From the NCBI RefSeq assembly GCF_964204645.1, contig NC_134031.1, forward strand, positions 6,369,001 to 6,433,000: a stretch of 64,000 nucleotides of DNA, written 5' to 3'. This document shows positions 19,877 through 30,990 of this stretch, in pieces. The notes under the pieces are model-generated. The model ran no database searches, was not told where the DNA came from, and was given only the letters and a program-made list of their open reading frames with translations. The position numbers and the translations under genes were made by a program. The number at the start of each line of letters is the position of its first letter. Position 1 is the first letter of the stretch. The DNA is from Tubulanus polymorphus (taxonomy: Eukaryota; Nemertea; Palaeonemertea; Tubulaniformes; Tubulanidae).

Positions 19877-20030
19877 GATATTTTTCAGAACGAGGATCGT
19901 AATCATCGAAACAATTGATAATTTGCATATGTTTATATTCATCCAGATCTAACCATATTCAAATGATCTCGTTTATAAATTTCACACACACCAGCTCAAT
20001 AGATTACCATAAAAACCGGTAACTAAATAC

Positions 20031-20434
20031 CTAACTCAATAGTTAACCCACATTAGCTCCATATAACACATAGACATTAGCCCGATAACTAGTTCACATT
20101 AGCTCGGTATTAACATTCATTCACTCACATTAGCTCAATGTTAGCTCAGATTAGCTCAGATGTTAACCGACATTAGCTCAAATTAGCTCAGATGTTAACC
20201 GATATTAGCTCAGATTAGCTCAACAGTTTGCTCAGATTAGCTCAGATGTTAACCAACATTAGCTCAGATTAGCTCAAAAGTTTGCTCAGATGTTAACCGA
20301 CATTAGCTCAGATTAGCTCAAAAGTTAGCTCAGATTAGCTCAAAAGTTAGCTTACATTAGCTCAAAGTTAGCTCACATTAGCACAGTTAGCCCAAAAGTT
20401 AGCTGTGCCAGAACCCCCCTCTGACTATACTACT
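20031..20434 (-). repeat. Right terminal inverted repeat of the Polinton (404 bp)
   Basis: Reverse complement of 5952-6355, differing only at 20213. It ends CTCTGACTATACTACT next to the AACGGG duplication. Confidence 0.95.
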
Positions 20435-20440
20435 AACGGG
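20435..20440. repeat. Right target-site duplication AACGGG
   Basis: Identical to 5946-5951. Confidence 0.95.
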
Positions 20441-20780
20441 AATGACGGAACAAAGAAAATGAAATTCGTTGTCACAAGCATTGAGGTGATACTGCTGGTG
20501 ACGGCTGATGTCTGTGATTGTCTGTCTGCGAGACTCGGCTCGTTTTAGAAAGTAGATGATGATGGCGTTGGAGATGAGAAGTACCGCGAATGGCGCTGCA
20601 CTGACTATACCTAGATGTATGTTAAACCAATACCGGGTCCAGAAAACCGAATAGACCCCTTCCCGTATGTGGCAGGAAAGAAATCCACAAAAATATGTAA
20701 TTTGATGGCAAATATTAGAACAATGAGTACTACAGAAGCGTAGATCATTCTAGCGCGCATCGGAGCGACGACCGACACGC
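20435..20780 (-). pseudogene. Receptor pseudogene (family E), ICL2-TM6 part, split by the Polinton
   Basis: On the minus strand it matches the E receptor from VSVVAPMRAR (end of TM3/ICL2) through TM5 (SAAPFAVLL) to TM6, where the Polinton enters. Small indels against the intact E copy shift the frame around ECL2 and in ICL3, and the 5' part (TM1-TM3) is missing beyond 20780. This copy was already a pseudogene fragment, whatever the order of damage. Confidence 0.8.
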
Positions 20781-20856
20781 ATCATGATTAATATCATGAA
20801 GGGAAAACCCACAATATATTCAAAACAACTGCTCTGGTTTTTTCCCAGACGTTTCC

Positions 20857-20965
20857 ATCCTCCCGTGGCAGGGTTCGAACCTGATGGCATCGCTACACTC
20901 AGCCACGGCACGAACCGTGGCAATCACGATGCCATCAGGTTCGAATCCCTGCCGCGGGAGGATGG
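20857..20965. repeat. Palindromic tRNA-like mobile hairpin, copy 1
   Basis: Arms of about 37 bases, CATCCTCCC..GGTTCGAACC.. and its inverse GGTTCGAATCCCTGCC.., around a short loop. Each arm contains a B-box-like GGTTCGAAYC. Flanking 9-mers GACGTTTCC (20848-20856) and GACATTTCC (20966-20974) look like a target duplication with one change. A second copy is at 49294-49402. Confidence 0.65.
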
Positions 20966-20974
20966 GACATTTCC

Positions 20975-21667
20975 GGTGTTCGGGTGGATTACTTCCGCCC
21001 ATCTTCAGAGTTTATTTCAAATTTCAAATAAACTCTGAACATGCGGTAGCAAGTATTCAACCGGAAACGTTAGAAAAGAAAACAAGAGCTGTGGGTTTTT
21101 TCTCTTCATGACCGCTCCGTGTGTGTTTAATCTTAGTCGTTTATCACTTATTTCTCCTTTCTCTCAATTTTGGTCTTTTGTCATTGTTATAAACGACAGC
21201 ACCGTTCAATCATGATAAGATTACCTTTTATTTCTTGTTCATATTTGTTTCGGAGATTCGTCAACGGGGAATAACTATAATAATGGGCAGTGATTTAGTG
21301 ATGTATGAAAGCAACTTTTCACAAATCAAACTTATTCGTGTATTTAGAATTCGCGCGTTGGTTCGGGATAAAAGCGATTTGACGACGAATCAATTCGTAA
21401 CACAAATTGTAGAACCACTGAGTGGGCAAACATCGAAATGCATCATCAAACAGGACAGTTGTTGCTTTATTCATCGAATGAAAGCCCATCTGAAAAATCA
21501 TTTTCAACCGCGTTTTTATAATCGGGAAGTCCGGCGCGTCAGTGTTGTCAGTTGTCGATGAGCCCACAACTGAAACGCGCGTATCTTCGGAACGAGGACC
21601 ATAACGGAACAACCAGGAAAAGTGCAGACTTTGATACTAATACCATCGACTAAACATTCATTGAGAA
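20975..21667. other. Spacer upstream of a receptor pseudogene
   Basis: Contains an adjacent inverted pair of TTTATTTCAAATT-type sequence near 21009-21035 and otherwise no supported gene. A 108-codon plus-strand ORF (21235-21561) has no recognisable motif. Confidence 0.4.
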
Positions 21668-22649
21668 TTGAACTACACATTACAGTCAGACTTTGACGGG
21701 GCAATACTCGAAATGAACAATTCAACCGAAGAAATAGGAGTGATGCTCGTAGTTTACGGAGCGCCGTTTGTGCTATTATTCGGAATAGTTGGAAATACGT
21801 TGATAATCGTAACATTCAGTGGTAAACGACTTCGTTATAAAAGCTACGCTTGGTTGTTCATTTGTTTATCAGTTTCAGACTCAGGATTTTTGGCTACCAG
21901 TCTGGTGAGGCGATGGGCCTTCTTCTATTATCGTTTGGAATACGATTTTTGCGTGGTGCACGTCTATCTCACTTATTTATTCTTGCACGCTTCGCCTTGG
22001 ATGTTGGTTTTGATCACGATCGAAAGATGCGTATCGGTCGTCGCTCCGATGCGCGCTAGCCGAAAGCGAATGATTTACGCTTCTTTAGCGGTCATTTTTA
22101 TAGTACTTGCCATCAACTCGCATATGTTTTATGGAATACGGATTGGAAATGGTGTCCCGCGGTGGGCTCTGTCACGAACGTGACGGAGTCTAGTCAGTTT
22201 TCTGGAACTGGTATTGGTTGCCCATAGACTTAGTTATAGCCAGCGCAGCGCCATTCGCGGTACTTCTCGTCTGTAACGTTGTCATCATTTACTTTCTAAA
22301 ACGAGCCGAGTCTCGTAGACAAACTCAGACATCAGCCGTCAACAACACCTCGAAAAACCAACACCATCACCTTAATGTCGCGACGAATTTCATATTCGTC
22401 GTGACGTCATTTCCGTTCAGCGTGGTCCTACAACTAGACCTTAATCAGGTTTCGATTCTGGCCCACGCAATCTTAGCAATGTTGATGTACCTGAATTATG
22501 CCATTAATTTCTGGCTGTACTGTTTCACCGGAAGGAAGTTCAGAGAGGAATTGATGATTTTATGCGGCTTTTGCAGTCGAAAGAATCGGGGGCCCACCGC
22601 GTACAGTACTACGAGTCTAGAACTAGGAGAATCCTCCGTACGATTTTAG
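21668..22649 (+). pseudogene. Class A receptor pseudogene, family E
   Basis: Close paralogue of the intact E gene at 23522-24496. Frame 21668-22183 covers TM1-TM4 (canonical GIVGNTLI in TM1, TIERCVSVV at TM3). Frame 22218-22649 covers TM5-TM7 and the tail (NYAINFWLYCFTGRKF). Between them a small indel shifts the frame in ECL2, and in the downstream frame a TAG replaces a Tyr codon near 22188-22192. A short deletion has also removed the basic stretch after APMRA in ICL2. Two independent lesions argue against a sequencing error. Confidence 0.85.
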
Positions 22650-22783
22650 AAAAACATCACTTCACCACATGATTAATGTCTTATTTTTGGCCATACTACA
22701 TCGAAGTCGGATATATTTGCATACGTAGATATACACAAATACATATCTTATCTTATATCTCGGCTCTTCGGAGAATGAACATC

Positions 22784-22917
22784 AGGGCCCGGTTTCACGA
22801 AACAGTTTAAGCCTAAAACAGTTATGTTTTAATTGTTGTCCTCATTGAAAACATGAAGTAACCAATGGCAATTACACCAAAAATTTGAGTTGAACTTGTT
22901 TGTGAAACTGGGCCCAG
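22784..22917. repeat. Palindromic GGGCCC...GTTTCAC element
   Basis: Begins GGGCCCGGTTTCACGAAAC and ends GTTTGTGAAACTGGGCCC, arms inverted around AT-rich centre. This is a common short foldback/MITE type in marine invertebrates. Related copies occur at 60.03-60.4 kb. The rest of 22650-23521 has a G10 run (22966) and a 103-codon ORF at 23169-23480 without recognisable features. Confidence 0.65.
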
Positions 22918-23521
22918 GGATGATTTGTGAAAACAGTTCGTTTTCCTGGCCCGAACACATACTAGGGGGGGGGGGGATGCTTGGAGAAAAAGGGAAATAT
23001 CACCAAAACAAAAAGTCACCTAAGATTGTGACATGGTGGTGGCCGGATTGGGCGATCGCCACGGGAGCGAAGCACGATGAAGGGGGTCGGGAAGTTGTAA
23101 TATTTTGATTGTTTTTAGACCGATTTCCTGCAATCTGGACCAAAAAAATTGGCCTTTAGCCCCTGTGTATGGGTCTGGTCAAACCGGAGAGTATTAGAAA
23201 TGATGCTTTTTATTCTAGGATCAATACACGTTGGTTGATTAAAACAATTTTACGACCAATCAATCATTTGCATTGTGGTCACATTAACGATAACAAAGGC
23301 AAAACCTTAAAGATTCATTATCAAATGGACGACTGGGAATACAATGTCATCACGACGCCATCAACTAAAGACAATAAAGTTATTATTTCAGTAAAAATGT
23401 TAAACGGGATTGTCACGTCGACAGACGAGTCTGTGAGTTCACAACAAGCAGAAGCTTTGAGAGTGAATAACGTGCAGTAGTAAAATCCCACGTTGGCACG
23501 AATATCAACCGCTTAAGGATA

Positions 23522-24496
23522 ATGTACGAATTAACTGCAGCCGGTGAGTTTGGGAGGACGGTCGTAGTTTATGGAGCACCGTTTGTGTTGTTATTCGGAA
23601 TAGTTGAAAATACTTTGATTATCGTAACATTCAGCTGTAAGCGTCTTCGTTATAAGAGCTACGCTTGGTTGTTCATCTGTTTATCAGTTTCAGACTCCGG
23701 ACTTTTAGCAACTCGTCTGGTTGGTCGATGGACCTATTTCTATTACCGTTTTGAATACGATTTCCGCGGTGAAAACTCTGTATTGTGCGTGGCGTCTCCA
23801 TTTCTTGGTCATTTCTTCGCGCACGCTTCGCCTTGGATGTTGGTTTTGATCACGATCGAAAGATGCGTATCGGTCGTCGCTCCGATGCGCGCTAAAATAA
23901 TCTGTTCCCGTAAACGAATGAACTCCGCTTCTTCAGTTGTTATTTGTCTAATATTTGCCATCAACTCGCATATGTTTTATGGAATACGTATCGCTCAAAG
24001 CGGCCACTGCCGCGAACGTGAGGGGGTCTATTCAGTTTTCTGGACCCGGTATTGGTTGCACATAGATCTAGTTATAGCCAGTGCAGCGCCATTCGCGGTA
24101 CTTCTCATCTGTAACGCCATCATCATCTACTTTCTGAAACGAGCCGAGTCTCGCAGACAAATCGAAACATCAACCGTCAACAACCCCTCGAAAAAACCGG
24201 TCACCAACAGCATCACCTTAATGCTTGTGACGACAAATTTCACTTTTCTCGTGACGTCATTCCCATTTACCGTTTGCCTACAACTAAGCGGTGAGATTTC
24301 GACACTGGCCCACGCTATTTCAGCAATGTTGATGTACGTGAATTATGCCATTAGTTTCTGGCTGTACTGTTTCACCGGACGAAAGTTCCGAAAAGAGTTG
24401 GTCGTTTTATGCGGCTGTTGTCACCGAAAAGATCGGATGCCCACTGCTTACAATGTTACACGACCAGAACTAGGAGAATCAAACGTACGATTTTAA
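23522..24496 (+). CDS. Orphan class A GPCR, family E (intact)
   Basis: 324 residues with seven hydrophobic spans at about 14-37, 46-65, 97-119, 133-150, 181-204, 231-255 and 262-288. TM2 has LSVSD; the TM3 end is ERC (113-115) where DRY/ERY is usual; TM7 is NYAISFWLYCF where NPxxY is usual; an FTGRKFRKE helix-8-like segment follows. TM1 has VENTL with Glu29 where its pseudogene sister keeps the usual GN. It resembles invertebrate peptide receptors of the FMRFamide-receptor-like type in overall pattern, but the ligand cannot be told. Two broken sisters (21668-22649 and the Polinton-split copy) lie upstream. Confidence 0.85.
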   Translation: MYELTAAGEFGRTVVVYGAPFVLLFGIVENTLIIVTFSCKRLRYKSYAWLFICLSVSDSGLLATRLVGRWTYFYYRFEYDFRGENSVLCVASPFLGHFFAHASPWMLVLITIERCVSVVAPMRAKIICSRKRMNSASSVVICLIFAINSHMFYGIRIAQSGHCREREGVYSVFWTRYWLHIDLVIASAAPFAVLLICNAIIIYFLKRAESRRQIETSTVNNPSKKPVTNSITLMLVTTNFTFLVTSFPFTVCLQLSGEISTLAHAISAMLMYVNYAISFWLYCFTGRKFRKELVVLCGCCHRKDRMPTAYNVTRPELGESNVRF

Positions 24497-25288
24497 CATC
24501 ATCTAGAAATAAAAAACACTTGATTAAACATCTAATTTTTCGTGAACTTTTTTAACCACTAGCTCGAATATACTCATTGGGATATAAAAGCATTTCACTC
24601 AACTATCGGAACCGATAAATCGTCAGCTTTCATTCGATTCAAAAATAAGCCATCTGAAGATAGCGAACACGATTAATCTACTGGAGGTAAAACGATATAC
24701 AAATGGGGAAGACATCCATATTCACAAACAGTCTGGTTTGGTTTAGCTGTAATGTTAAAATGAAACTAACATTCGAAGATCAAATCATCATCGAATCATG
24801 TGTCAACGTTGTGAATAAATACAGCAACACCATATTGAGAGATATGTTTATGTCTTTTTTTTTTGCTTGGCATTGAAAAGGTCGGCGAGCCGTTACGTTT
24901 TACTACACTTCTGGCTAATGACCAAATTGACTGATTTTTGAGAACCGTAATGGGGCTTACAAGTTAGTTACTGGACCGTTGTGGCCCACCATTCTGAAAG
25001 AAACATTTTACTTTGTTGAATAAGATTGTTTGGCACGTACGTAATAATTTGCACATCACAACACTTCATTTCACGTGGAGAGCTCACTATGTCAGACGGG
25101 TTTTGGAGTGATTATTTAAATGGTACAGTAATCGTGACATTAGACTCTTTGGTGCTAGCCTAGTATATATGACTTATTTCAGCTTACGCATCAATAAATT
25201 TCTTAATTCCCCAATTTACTCATGCTACACATTGAACTATTGCTGTATATCGGACTTGGGCCGGTCGTTTTATACTCCACGGTTTACT
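24497..25288. other. Spacer between receptor genes E and B
   Basis: AT-rich, with a T9 run at about 24857. No gene, RNA or clear repeat is recognised. An 86-codon plus-strand ORF at 25169-25429 overlaps the antisense of the B gene and is a shadow. Confidence 0.45.
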
Positions 25289-26482
25289 TTATTGACTCGA
25301 AATTGTTCCATCACAGTTATACCGACAACTGCTGACAAGTTTGCGTCGGAACACTCTCAGCGTCGTTGCATATATAAAGAAATTCATGCAGAATACGAAA
25401 TGACGAGGAATCATCAATGTTTTGGATAGAAATGGCCACAGCATTGTTGTATAGAAGTGAATGATGGGGGTTTTACTTTCGTGAATTTCTAAATTGTTAA
25501 TTCGATGCACTAACAAGAAAATCAAACTTCCCAAATTATTCCAACATTCGCAAAAAGCGTATGGCATCACGAGTACCAGATAGACAATAACTATCAGAAG
25601 TAGAGTTTTACTGGCCTCGGTTTTATGGCGACTATTGCGAACCGAAACATCAATACGTGTTTTACCGCGGCGAATTTTAGCAGTTGCCACTGATGCTACA
25701 ACTACAACTAAAGCCGGGACTATATCCCGAACAAATACTGCAACAGATCTATACGTATGAAAAATAGCACGAGCTCCACGAAAACCTCTACAATAAAAGA
25801 ACGGATACGTTTGGTTGGTGATGCTATGTTGTCCAATAAGTATCTTACGAATTGGCAAATCCCAGTTAACAGTCATTGCAAACATAACAGCAATAACGAT
25901 GACGCATCTACGTCGAGAAAGTGTGAAATGTTTTATGTGATAAAAAGGAAAACGAACGGAGACAAATCTTTCGATAGAAATCACAACAACGATATAATTA
26001 GACACAGTAATGGCTTGATCTTTAAACAAATTTTCCAAGAAACAAATCGGAATTGTTCGTTCTAACAAACTATGGAAATAGTACCAATAATAGTAAATTG
26101 ACGGACACACTTTATCCCCTTTACCCACGAAGGCGATCCAACCTTTACATTGAGGATATGATCCTAGTTCATAGATGACGTAGGTCATCATGGTGTTGGC
26201 GAATTTTCTCAAACTGAACATTACAACAAGTTGATCTGAAAACGCGAGAGTTATGAGATACGGGAACGTGTAACGAACTGACTGATATCTGCGACACCGG
26301 ATAAGTAGATAGATGGTAAGAAAGTTCAAAACGCTTCCAATCGGATACATGAACAATTCTTCGGTGAACTGAAAGCGTCTATAAACTTTGTAATTTCGAA
26401 TGAATTGAGAAAAGGCCCAGATAAACGGTAGCGGTGGTATGAATATTCCAGGAGGTCTGGATGTAAGGTTTCTCATCTTCAC
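25289..26482 (-). CDS. Orphan class A GPCR, family B, copy 1 (intact)
   Basis: 397 residues, single exon. The N-terminus has NLT and a proline-rich IFIPPLPF. TM1 has MYPIGSVLNFLTIYLL; TM2 LITLAFSDQLVVMF (LAxxD kept); a long Tyr-rich loop CPSIYYYWYYF precedes TM3, which ends ISIERFVSVRFPF (ERF for DRY). ICL3 is basic (KIRRGKTRIDVSVRNSRHKTE). TM7 NFFIYATTLRVFRRK lacks the proline of NPxxY. The closest relative in the window is the gene at 47554-48723. Ligand unknown. Confidence 0.87.
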   Translation of the reverse strand: MKMRNLTSRPPGIFIPPLPFIWAFSQFIRNYKVYRRFQFTEELFMYPIGSVLNFLTIYLLIRCRRYQSVRYTFPYLITLAFSDQLVVMFSLRKFANTMMTYVIYELGSYPQCKGWIAFVGKGDKVCPSIYYYWYYFHSLLERTIPICFLENLFKDQAITVSNYIVVVISIERFVSVRFPFYHIKHFTLSRRRCVIVIAVMFAMTVNWDLPIRKILIGQHSITNQTYPFFYCRGFRGARAIFHTYRSVAVFVRDIVPALVVVVASVATAKIRRGKTRIDVSVRNSRHKTEASKTLLLIVIVYLVLVMPYAFCECWNNLGSLIFLLVHRINNLEIHESKTPIIHFYTTMLWPFLSKTLMIPRHFVFCMNFFIYATTLRVFRRKLVSSCRYNCDGTISSQ

Positions 26483-27449
26483 TCACGGGTACACGTATAT
26501 ATTCCAAAATGTTCGTACAACCGATTTGACTGAAGGCTTTCTACAATATAATGACAGTGCAGGTCGACAGGTCTTCTCGATGCACGCTCATATAAATACC
26601 AGGTCCGAATGCAGTATGAAATATGATACTTTTAATCATGCATTATTTTTGTAGCTAAGAAAACTAGAAATATCGACCAAGCTAACGTTGCATTCCAACA
26701 ATTACTTATTTCATTCGATTTTATCATGATATTATCAAAATATAACGAATCGTTTTCAACGGATCATACTCGAAACAAACCTAACAAAGAATAGGTACGT
26801 CTAGTAACTGTGAAACGTTTCGTGTGCAAAAACTGAACAATAGACGAGACTAGACTTAGAGATAGAGATAGAAATCACAAAAACTATTCAAACAATGTAA
26901 TTTTCATCCATTAATGATTATAGAAATCTACATCATATATAAATACAGAATGTCTTATACATAATAGACTAAGCTTATAACGGGTAATTGAATTATTCAG
27001 AGAATGGTCTTCTTATTTAATTAAAAAGAGCACTTTAAAAGGCATTAAGATGAATAAATTATTTGTTTTGTTCATCGTATCAGTTCACAGAAGTAGAAAG
27101 ATACACACAGATTCGGAAAGAAATTGAAAGAAAAAACAAAAATATTACAAAAAATTACAATGATTACAAAAAAAACCCAAAAACCAGATACCATAATCAC
27201 ACAATCAATACAAAAAGACAAACAATTTTACCTTAACACTCTTATCAGACATAAATATTCTATGACCATCAATGTTACAGTCGTTCGATTCATATCTTAC
27301 ATAGGTCGAGGAAATCTCGAATACGTGTAGCAGATTGTGATACATTATAATTCCATCATTAGAAGTAAGGAAGGATACAGTATATCATTTCTATTCAGGT
27401 TAAATTCATAACAGAGTTATTTGCGTCAGAGTATTTCCTGTCGGGGAAT
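26483..27449. other. Spacer, AT-rich, no gene recognised
   Basis: Lies upstream of the B receptor (which is on the minus strand) and holds its likely promoter. A-rich tract with AAAAA-type runs near 27124-27190 gives a 68-codon lysine-rich ORF that is only a composition artefact. Confidence 0.4.
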
Positions 27450-27850
27450 TACTGCCGGAAATTAGAACTTTACTGAGGGTTTGAAGGACAATATTATTGC
27501 TGTCACACACAAGGGCTTACAAAAATCTATTGTGTAGCTGTAGTCGAATTGGGAGATCATCACAAATACCGTGCAAACAATTATAGTGAGTGCGATAGGG
27601 CAAGTTACCAGTTTGCGAGTTAAACTCTTCGAGGGACTTAAAATAACAACATCATCCGCATATGCAAACGTACTCATAGATAAACCAACGATCTTACAAT
27701 CAAAAACAGACCAGATTTAGACAGTTGATGAATAATTCGTCAATATAGATTTAAAATAACAAGGATGCGAAATAGCCCCTTGTTTAACGCCGTGGCTATT
27801 ACCCTCAAGCCTATCTCTTATTCATTTTTCCTGGAACTATGAATTTTCTT
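27450..27850 (-). mobile_element. Relic of a LINE reverse transcriptase
   Basis: On the minus strand a VKQGAISHP-like stretch (about 27765-27800) is followed by FAYADDVVILSPSKS (27620-27670), matching the conserved GxxQGxxxSP and YADD blocks of non-LTR reverse transcriptases. Stops and frame changes lie between, so it is dead. Confidence 0.65.
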
Positions 27851-28687
27851 TGAATTCCTCAATGACCGTGGCCTTGTAATATTTTGACCAAAGATATATC
27901 ACTACCTAGTCGTTTTACGAGCCAATGGGGAACCCGCCAAATCAGTTATTCCACCAGATGGCGTGACGAACAGTAGGTCGTCCATTAGTCTCAAAATTAG
28001 TTAATTTATCAATGAACTTTGAACGGAATTTCTAGACTCCCGAATCCATATGATAACACCCAGGACGTACCCAATATAAGATGAATTCACTTTTCTATTC
28101 AGATATCGGTATGAATGATTGATTCATTTAAGCGATAGGTTCACTCGCAATCAGAAGAATTCGAATGCGGAATACCAACTACCTACTAGCAAACCTCGTA
28201 GATCCTCGCCTGCCATAAGTGGAATCGCCACAGAAGCACGGAAATCCCATTGATTGCCCATGCTTATAGCCAGGAATTCATTGAGATACAAATTCTGACT
28301 ACAAAAACGAATTGAATTTGTGCAAACATTTCCCAAACCCTTTCAGATGCTTAACGTTTACCATTGGTTTTTGATTCATTTACATCTATGTTTGACAAAT
28401 AAATTCGCTCTCGTTAAAACTAAGTAGGTTGTGTCAGATTTCTAAGAACTAGAGTTTCATTTGATGCGAACAATATTGTAAGCGTCAAAACATACTCTAA
28501 TTTGCATCAGTCCAATTCAGTGAGACAGCCAGCTTACACTTCAATACATGTAGTTAATCATCACGCATCATGAATTCAACTCACATTCAAATTGGCCGCA
28601 CACATCCAGCCTTTACACCAAACTCATGATTCCCGTGAACCGATCTGCAATCGACGACACCGTGTCAACAGTTGATTATCGTGAATC

Positions 28688-29635
28688 ATGAATTCAACAC
28701 AAATTCAAGTAGGTCGAACTTATAACAGTAACATCGTTCTCATGTCCGTAGTGAACTCGTCTAGATTCTACCGCACCGTGTTACTGGCCATTCTACCTAT
28801 CATGTTCCTGTTAGGAGCATTTGGCAATCCAGCTACCTTCCTAACGATGATAACTCGCAGATTCCGCGGTTTGTCTTACGCTAACTATCTTATCGTTTTG
28901 TCTCTCTTTGATTTCATTTTCTGTATCGATTTAACTCTGATGCCTGTTTTACAGTTTGTTCTCTTGAATCTTAACACCGGTCCTATATATATGATGAATT
29001 CACTGATCAGTTGTCAGATCCATGAAATGTTGATGGGAGTTGCCGCTACAAACAGCTCGTGGTTAATAGTAGCAATAACTCTAGAACGTGTGGCAGTTGT
29101 GCTCTTCCCGTTCACATCTCGTTTGATATGTACACCGAGATTCGCTAGATCTGTTATATTGATAATGACCATAGTGAATACACTGGCTATGATTATCCTT
29201 CCCAAGTCAGTGCATTTTAAAGACAGGTTTTTCGGATGTTACTTTGAATTAGTTGACCAAAAGGAATTTCTTGCTCCACTTGGCGTCTACGTTTTTATTT
29301 TCCCTCTTTCTTTGATTTTAGTATCAAATTCTGTAATAATAATTCAGTTATTAAGACGTTCAAAAATAGTTTCGTCTCATCATAAAACTACAGAATCAAA
29401 GCGTACAACAATAATGCTTATAACGGTGTCACTCGTATTTGCAATGTTCACGCTTCCAAACACACTTGCTGCAATCTTACCAATTCACACGGAGCAGAAA
29501 GAATTTTTATATTTCATATTTGCACAAATGCGAGTGTGCAACTATGTGATAAATTTCTATATATATCTTTTACTGGGAAAGGAATTTCGTAAATATTTCT
29601 GCATGAAAATCCGCTGTAAAAGTTCTGTGTATTAA
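28688..29635 (+). CDS. Orphan class A GPCR, family C, copy 1 (intact)
   Basis: 315 residues. The N-terminus carries MNSTQIQVGRTYNSN with a glycosylation site (NST). TM1 is FLLGAFGNPATFLTM (GN kept), TM2 VLSLFDFIF, TM3 SWLIVAITLERVAVVLFPF (ERV for DRY), and TM7 NYVINFYIYLLLGKEFRKYF (NFYIY for NPxxY). Its closest relative is 33263-34222 on the other strand. A short second copy of its first approximately 30 bases lies upstream at 28569-28600, a small local duplication. Ligand unknown. Confidence 0.85.
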   Translation: MNSTQIQVGRTYNSNIVLMSVVNSSRFYRTVLLAILPIMFLLGAFGNPATFLTMITRRFRGLSYANYLIVLSLFDFIFCIDLTLMPVLQFVLLNLNTGPIYMMNSLISCQIHEMLMGVAATNSSWLIVAITLERVAVVLFPFTSRLICTPRFARSVILIMTIVNTLAMIILPKSVHFKDRFFGCYFELVDQKEFLAPLGVYVFIFPLSLILVSNSVIIIQLLRRSKIVSSHHKTTESKRTTIMLITVSLVFAMFTLPNTLAAILPIHTEQKEFLYFIFAQMRVCNYVINFYIYLLLGKEFRKYFCMKIRCKSSVY

Positions 29636-30299
29636 CCATTGATTTCAAGTTTGATTTGCTAGACACAGCTTTATCTCTCATTTACTGTGAACTGGTTACG
29701 ATGACATTTAGTAAATCCAACAATAAAACTTTGTGGACTTTTCTAATTTCACTTTTCATTGGACTCACAAAATTACAAATTCACTTTTGTAACATAAGTC
29801 GATTTCTATTATTACAAGTTCATTCTATTATTACTAGTTCACTGTAAATGAAAGAGAAACCGTTTTGAGCTTTCTTATTATTACTAGATTCCATATTGGA
29901 CCTACCAATTATAAAATGACAGTAATTATTAACAATTGATGTAGATTCTGATATCATTCAACTGAAAATGGAAAGGTGCTCCCACACTACAAGTAGCCAA
30001 CACTCCAATGGTGACAGGTCACGTGTCTCCTCTGAGCGGTCCTGGGTTCTTCGAACCTGCTACCGACCACATTGTCGGAACCAACGGGCCGAGACAAGCT
30101 GTGGAAAACTATTAAGTTGATGACGAAGGGCGGAATGGGAGTCCTCATCTGCCGAGTAACAGCACCCTAAATAGAACAAGGAATACTGAATAAATGATTA
30201 TCACTTTATTTTACAAATGCTGCCTTTCTATTCCGGTTCCTTTCCAAAACGGAAGTGTTACCACAAAATTACAATAGAGAGGGCGCCACAATACAGCAT
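29636..30299. other. Spacer downstream of receptor C1
   Basis: Holds short plus-strand direct repeats of TTATTACTAG type near 29810-29890. No gene is recognised. Confidence 0.4.
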
Positions 30300-30990
30300 C
30301 AACATACAGAAAACACCCTACCGAAATTCGAATTTATATTCAACGACAAATTAGTGGAAGTAGTGGACCAATATATGTATCTTTGAATCATAATCCAGCG
30401 CAACGGAAACTTTCATTAAGCGAGAAAACATCTATGCGATAAAGCACGAAGAGCCATGTTCAGCCTCATTAACAAGAGCCGAACTCTGAAGCTGCCCATA
30501 GATATACAGCTCAAACTTTTCGACGCGACGAAAGTTCCCATACTCCTCTACGGTACGAGGTATGGGACTACGAAGATATAAAACCTCTTGAGACGATCCA
30601 TCTACAATTTCTTAAACACGCGCTAGGTGTCATAAGGACCACACCATCGGTGATAGGTTATGGTGAGACCGGCAGATTCCCGCTTACCATAAACATCAAA
30701 ATGAGAATGCTTAGCTATTGGTGTTGTCATTCAAATAATCAAAGCGAACAAAAAATCAGCCGAATTCTTCATAGAATAACATACGCTTTGCTAAAACAAA
30801 ATCAATATTGTGGGAACTGGCATACATTTATCCAACAAACATTGAACAACTGTCCTGGACTAGCATATCTCTGGAACGAGCCATGGCAGAACTTCAACCA
30901 TGAATTGATGATCGGAACGGTTAGACGAATCCTAGAGGACCAGTTCTTGCGCCAAGGAAAAACAAATTAATGAGAATTAGAGATGAAACT
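30300..30990 (+). mobile_element. 3' part of a LINE ORF2 (degenerate)
   Basis: With frame changes it reads as the end of a non-LTR reverse transcriptase. An EFIFNDKLVEVVDQYMYL-type stretch is at about 30330-30390, a KARRAMFSLINKSRTLKLP stretch at 30446-30500 and a VPILLYG stretch near 30535-30555. The open part at 30650-30970 contains GETGRFPLTINIKMRMLSYW, typical of the thumb/C-terminal region. Frames are broken upstream, so inactive. Confidence 0.75.

Larger units (their letters stand above)
5952..20434. mobile_element. Complete Polinton/Maverick DNA transposon, 14,483 bp
   Basis: Self-synthesising, virus-like transposon. Both ends start AGTAGTATAGTCAGAGG and carry 404-bp inverted repeats with a single mismatch (6173 against 20213). 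The 6-bp duplication AACGGG flanks it. It encodes the full Polinton set: protein-primed DNA polymerase B, retroviral-type integrase with chromodomain, adenain-like protease, A32-like packaging ATPase, major and minor capsid proteins and three small conserved proteins. To this it adds a TBP-like gene and a PC4-like gene. All reading frames are open. The near-identical ends and intact duplication point to a very recent insertion. Confidence 0.97.
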
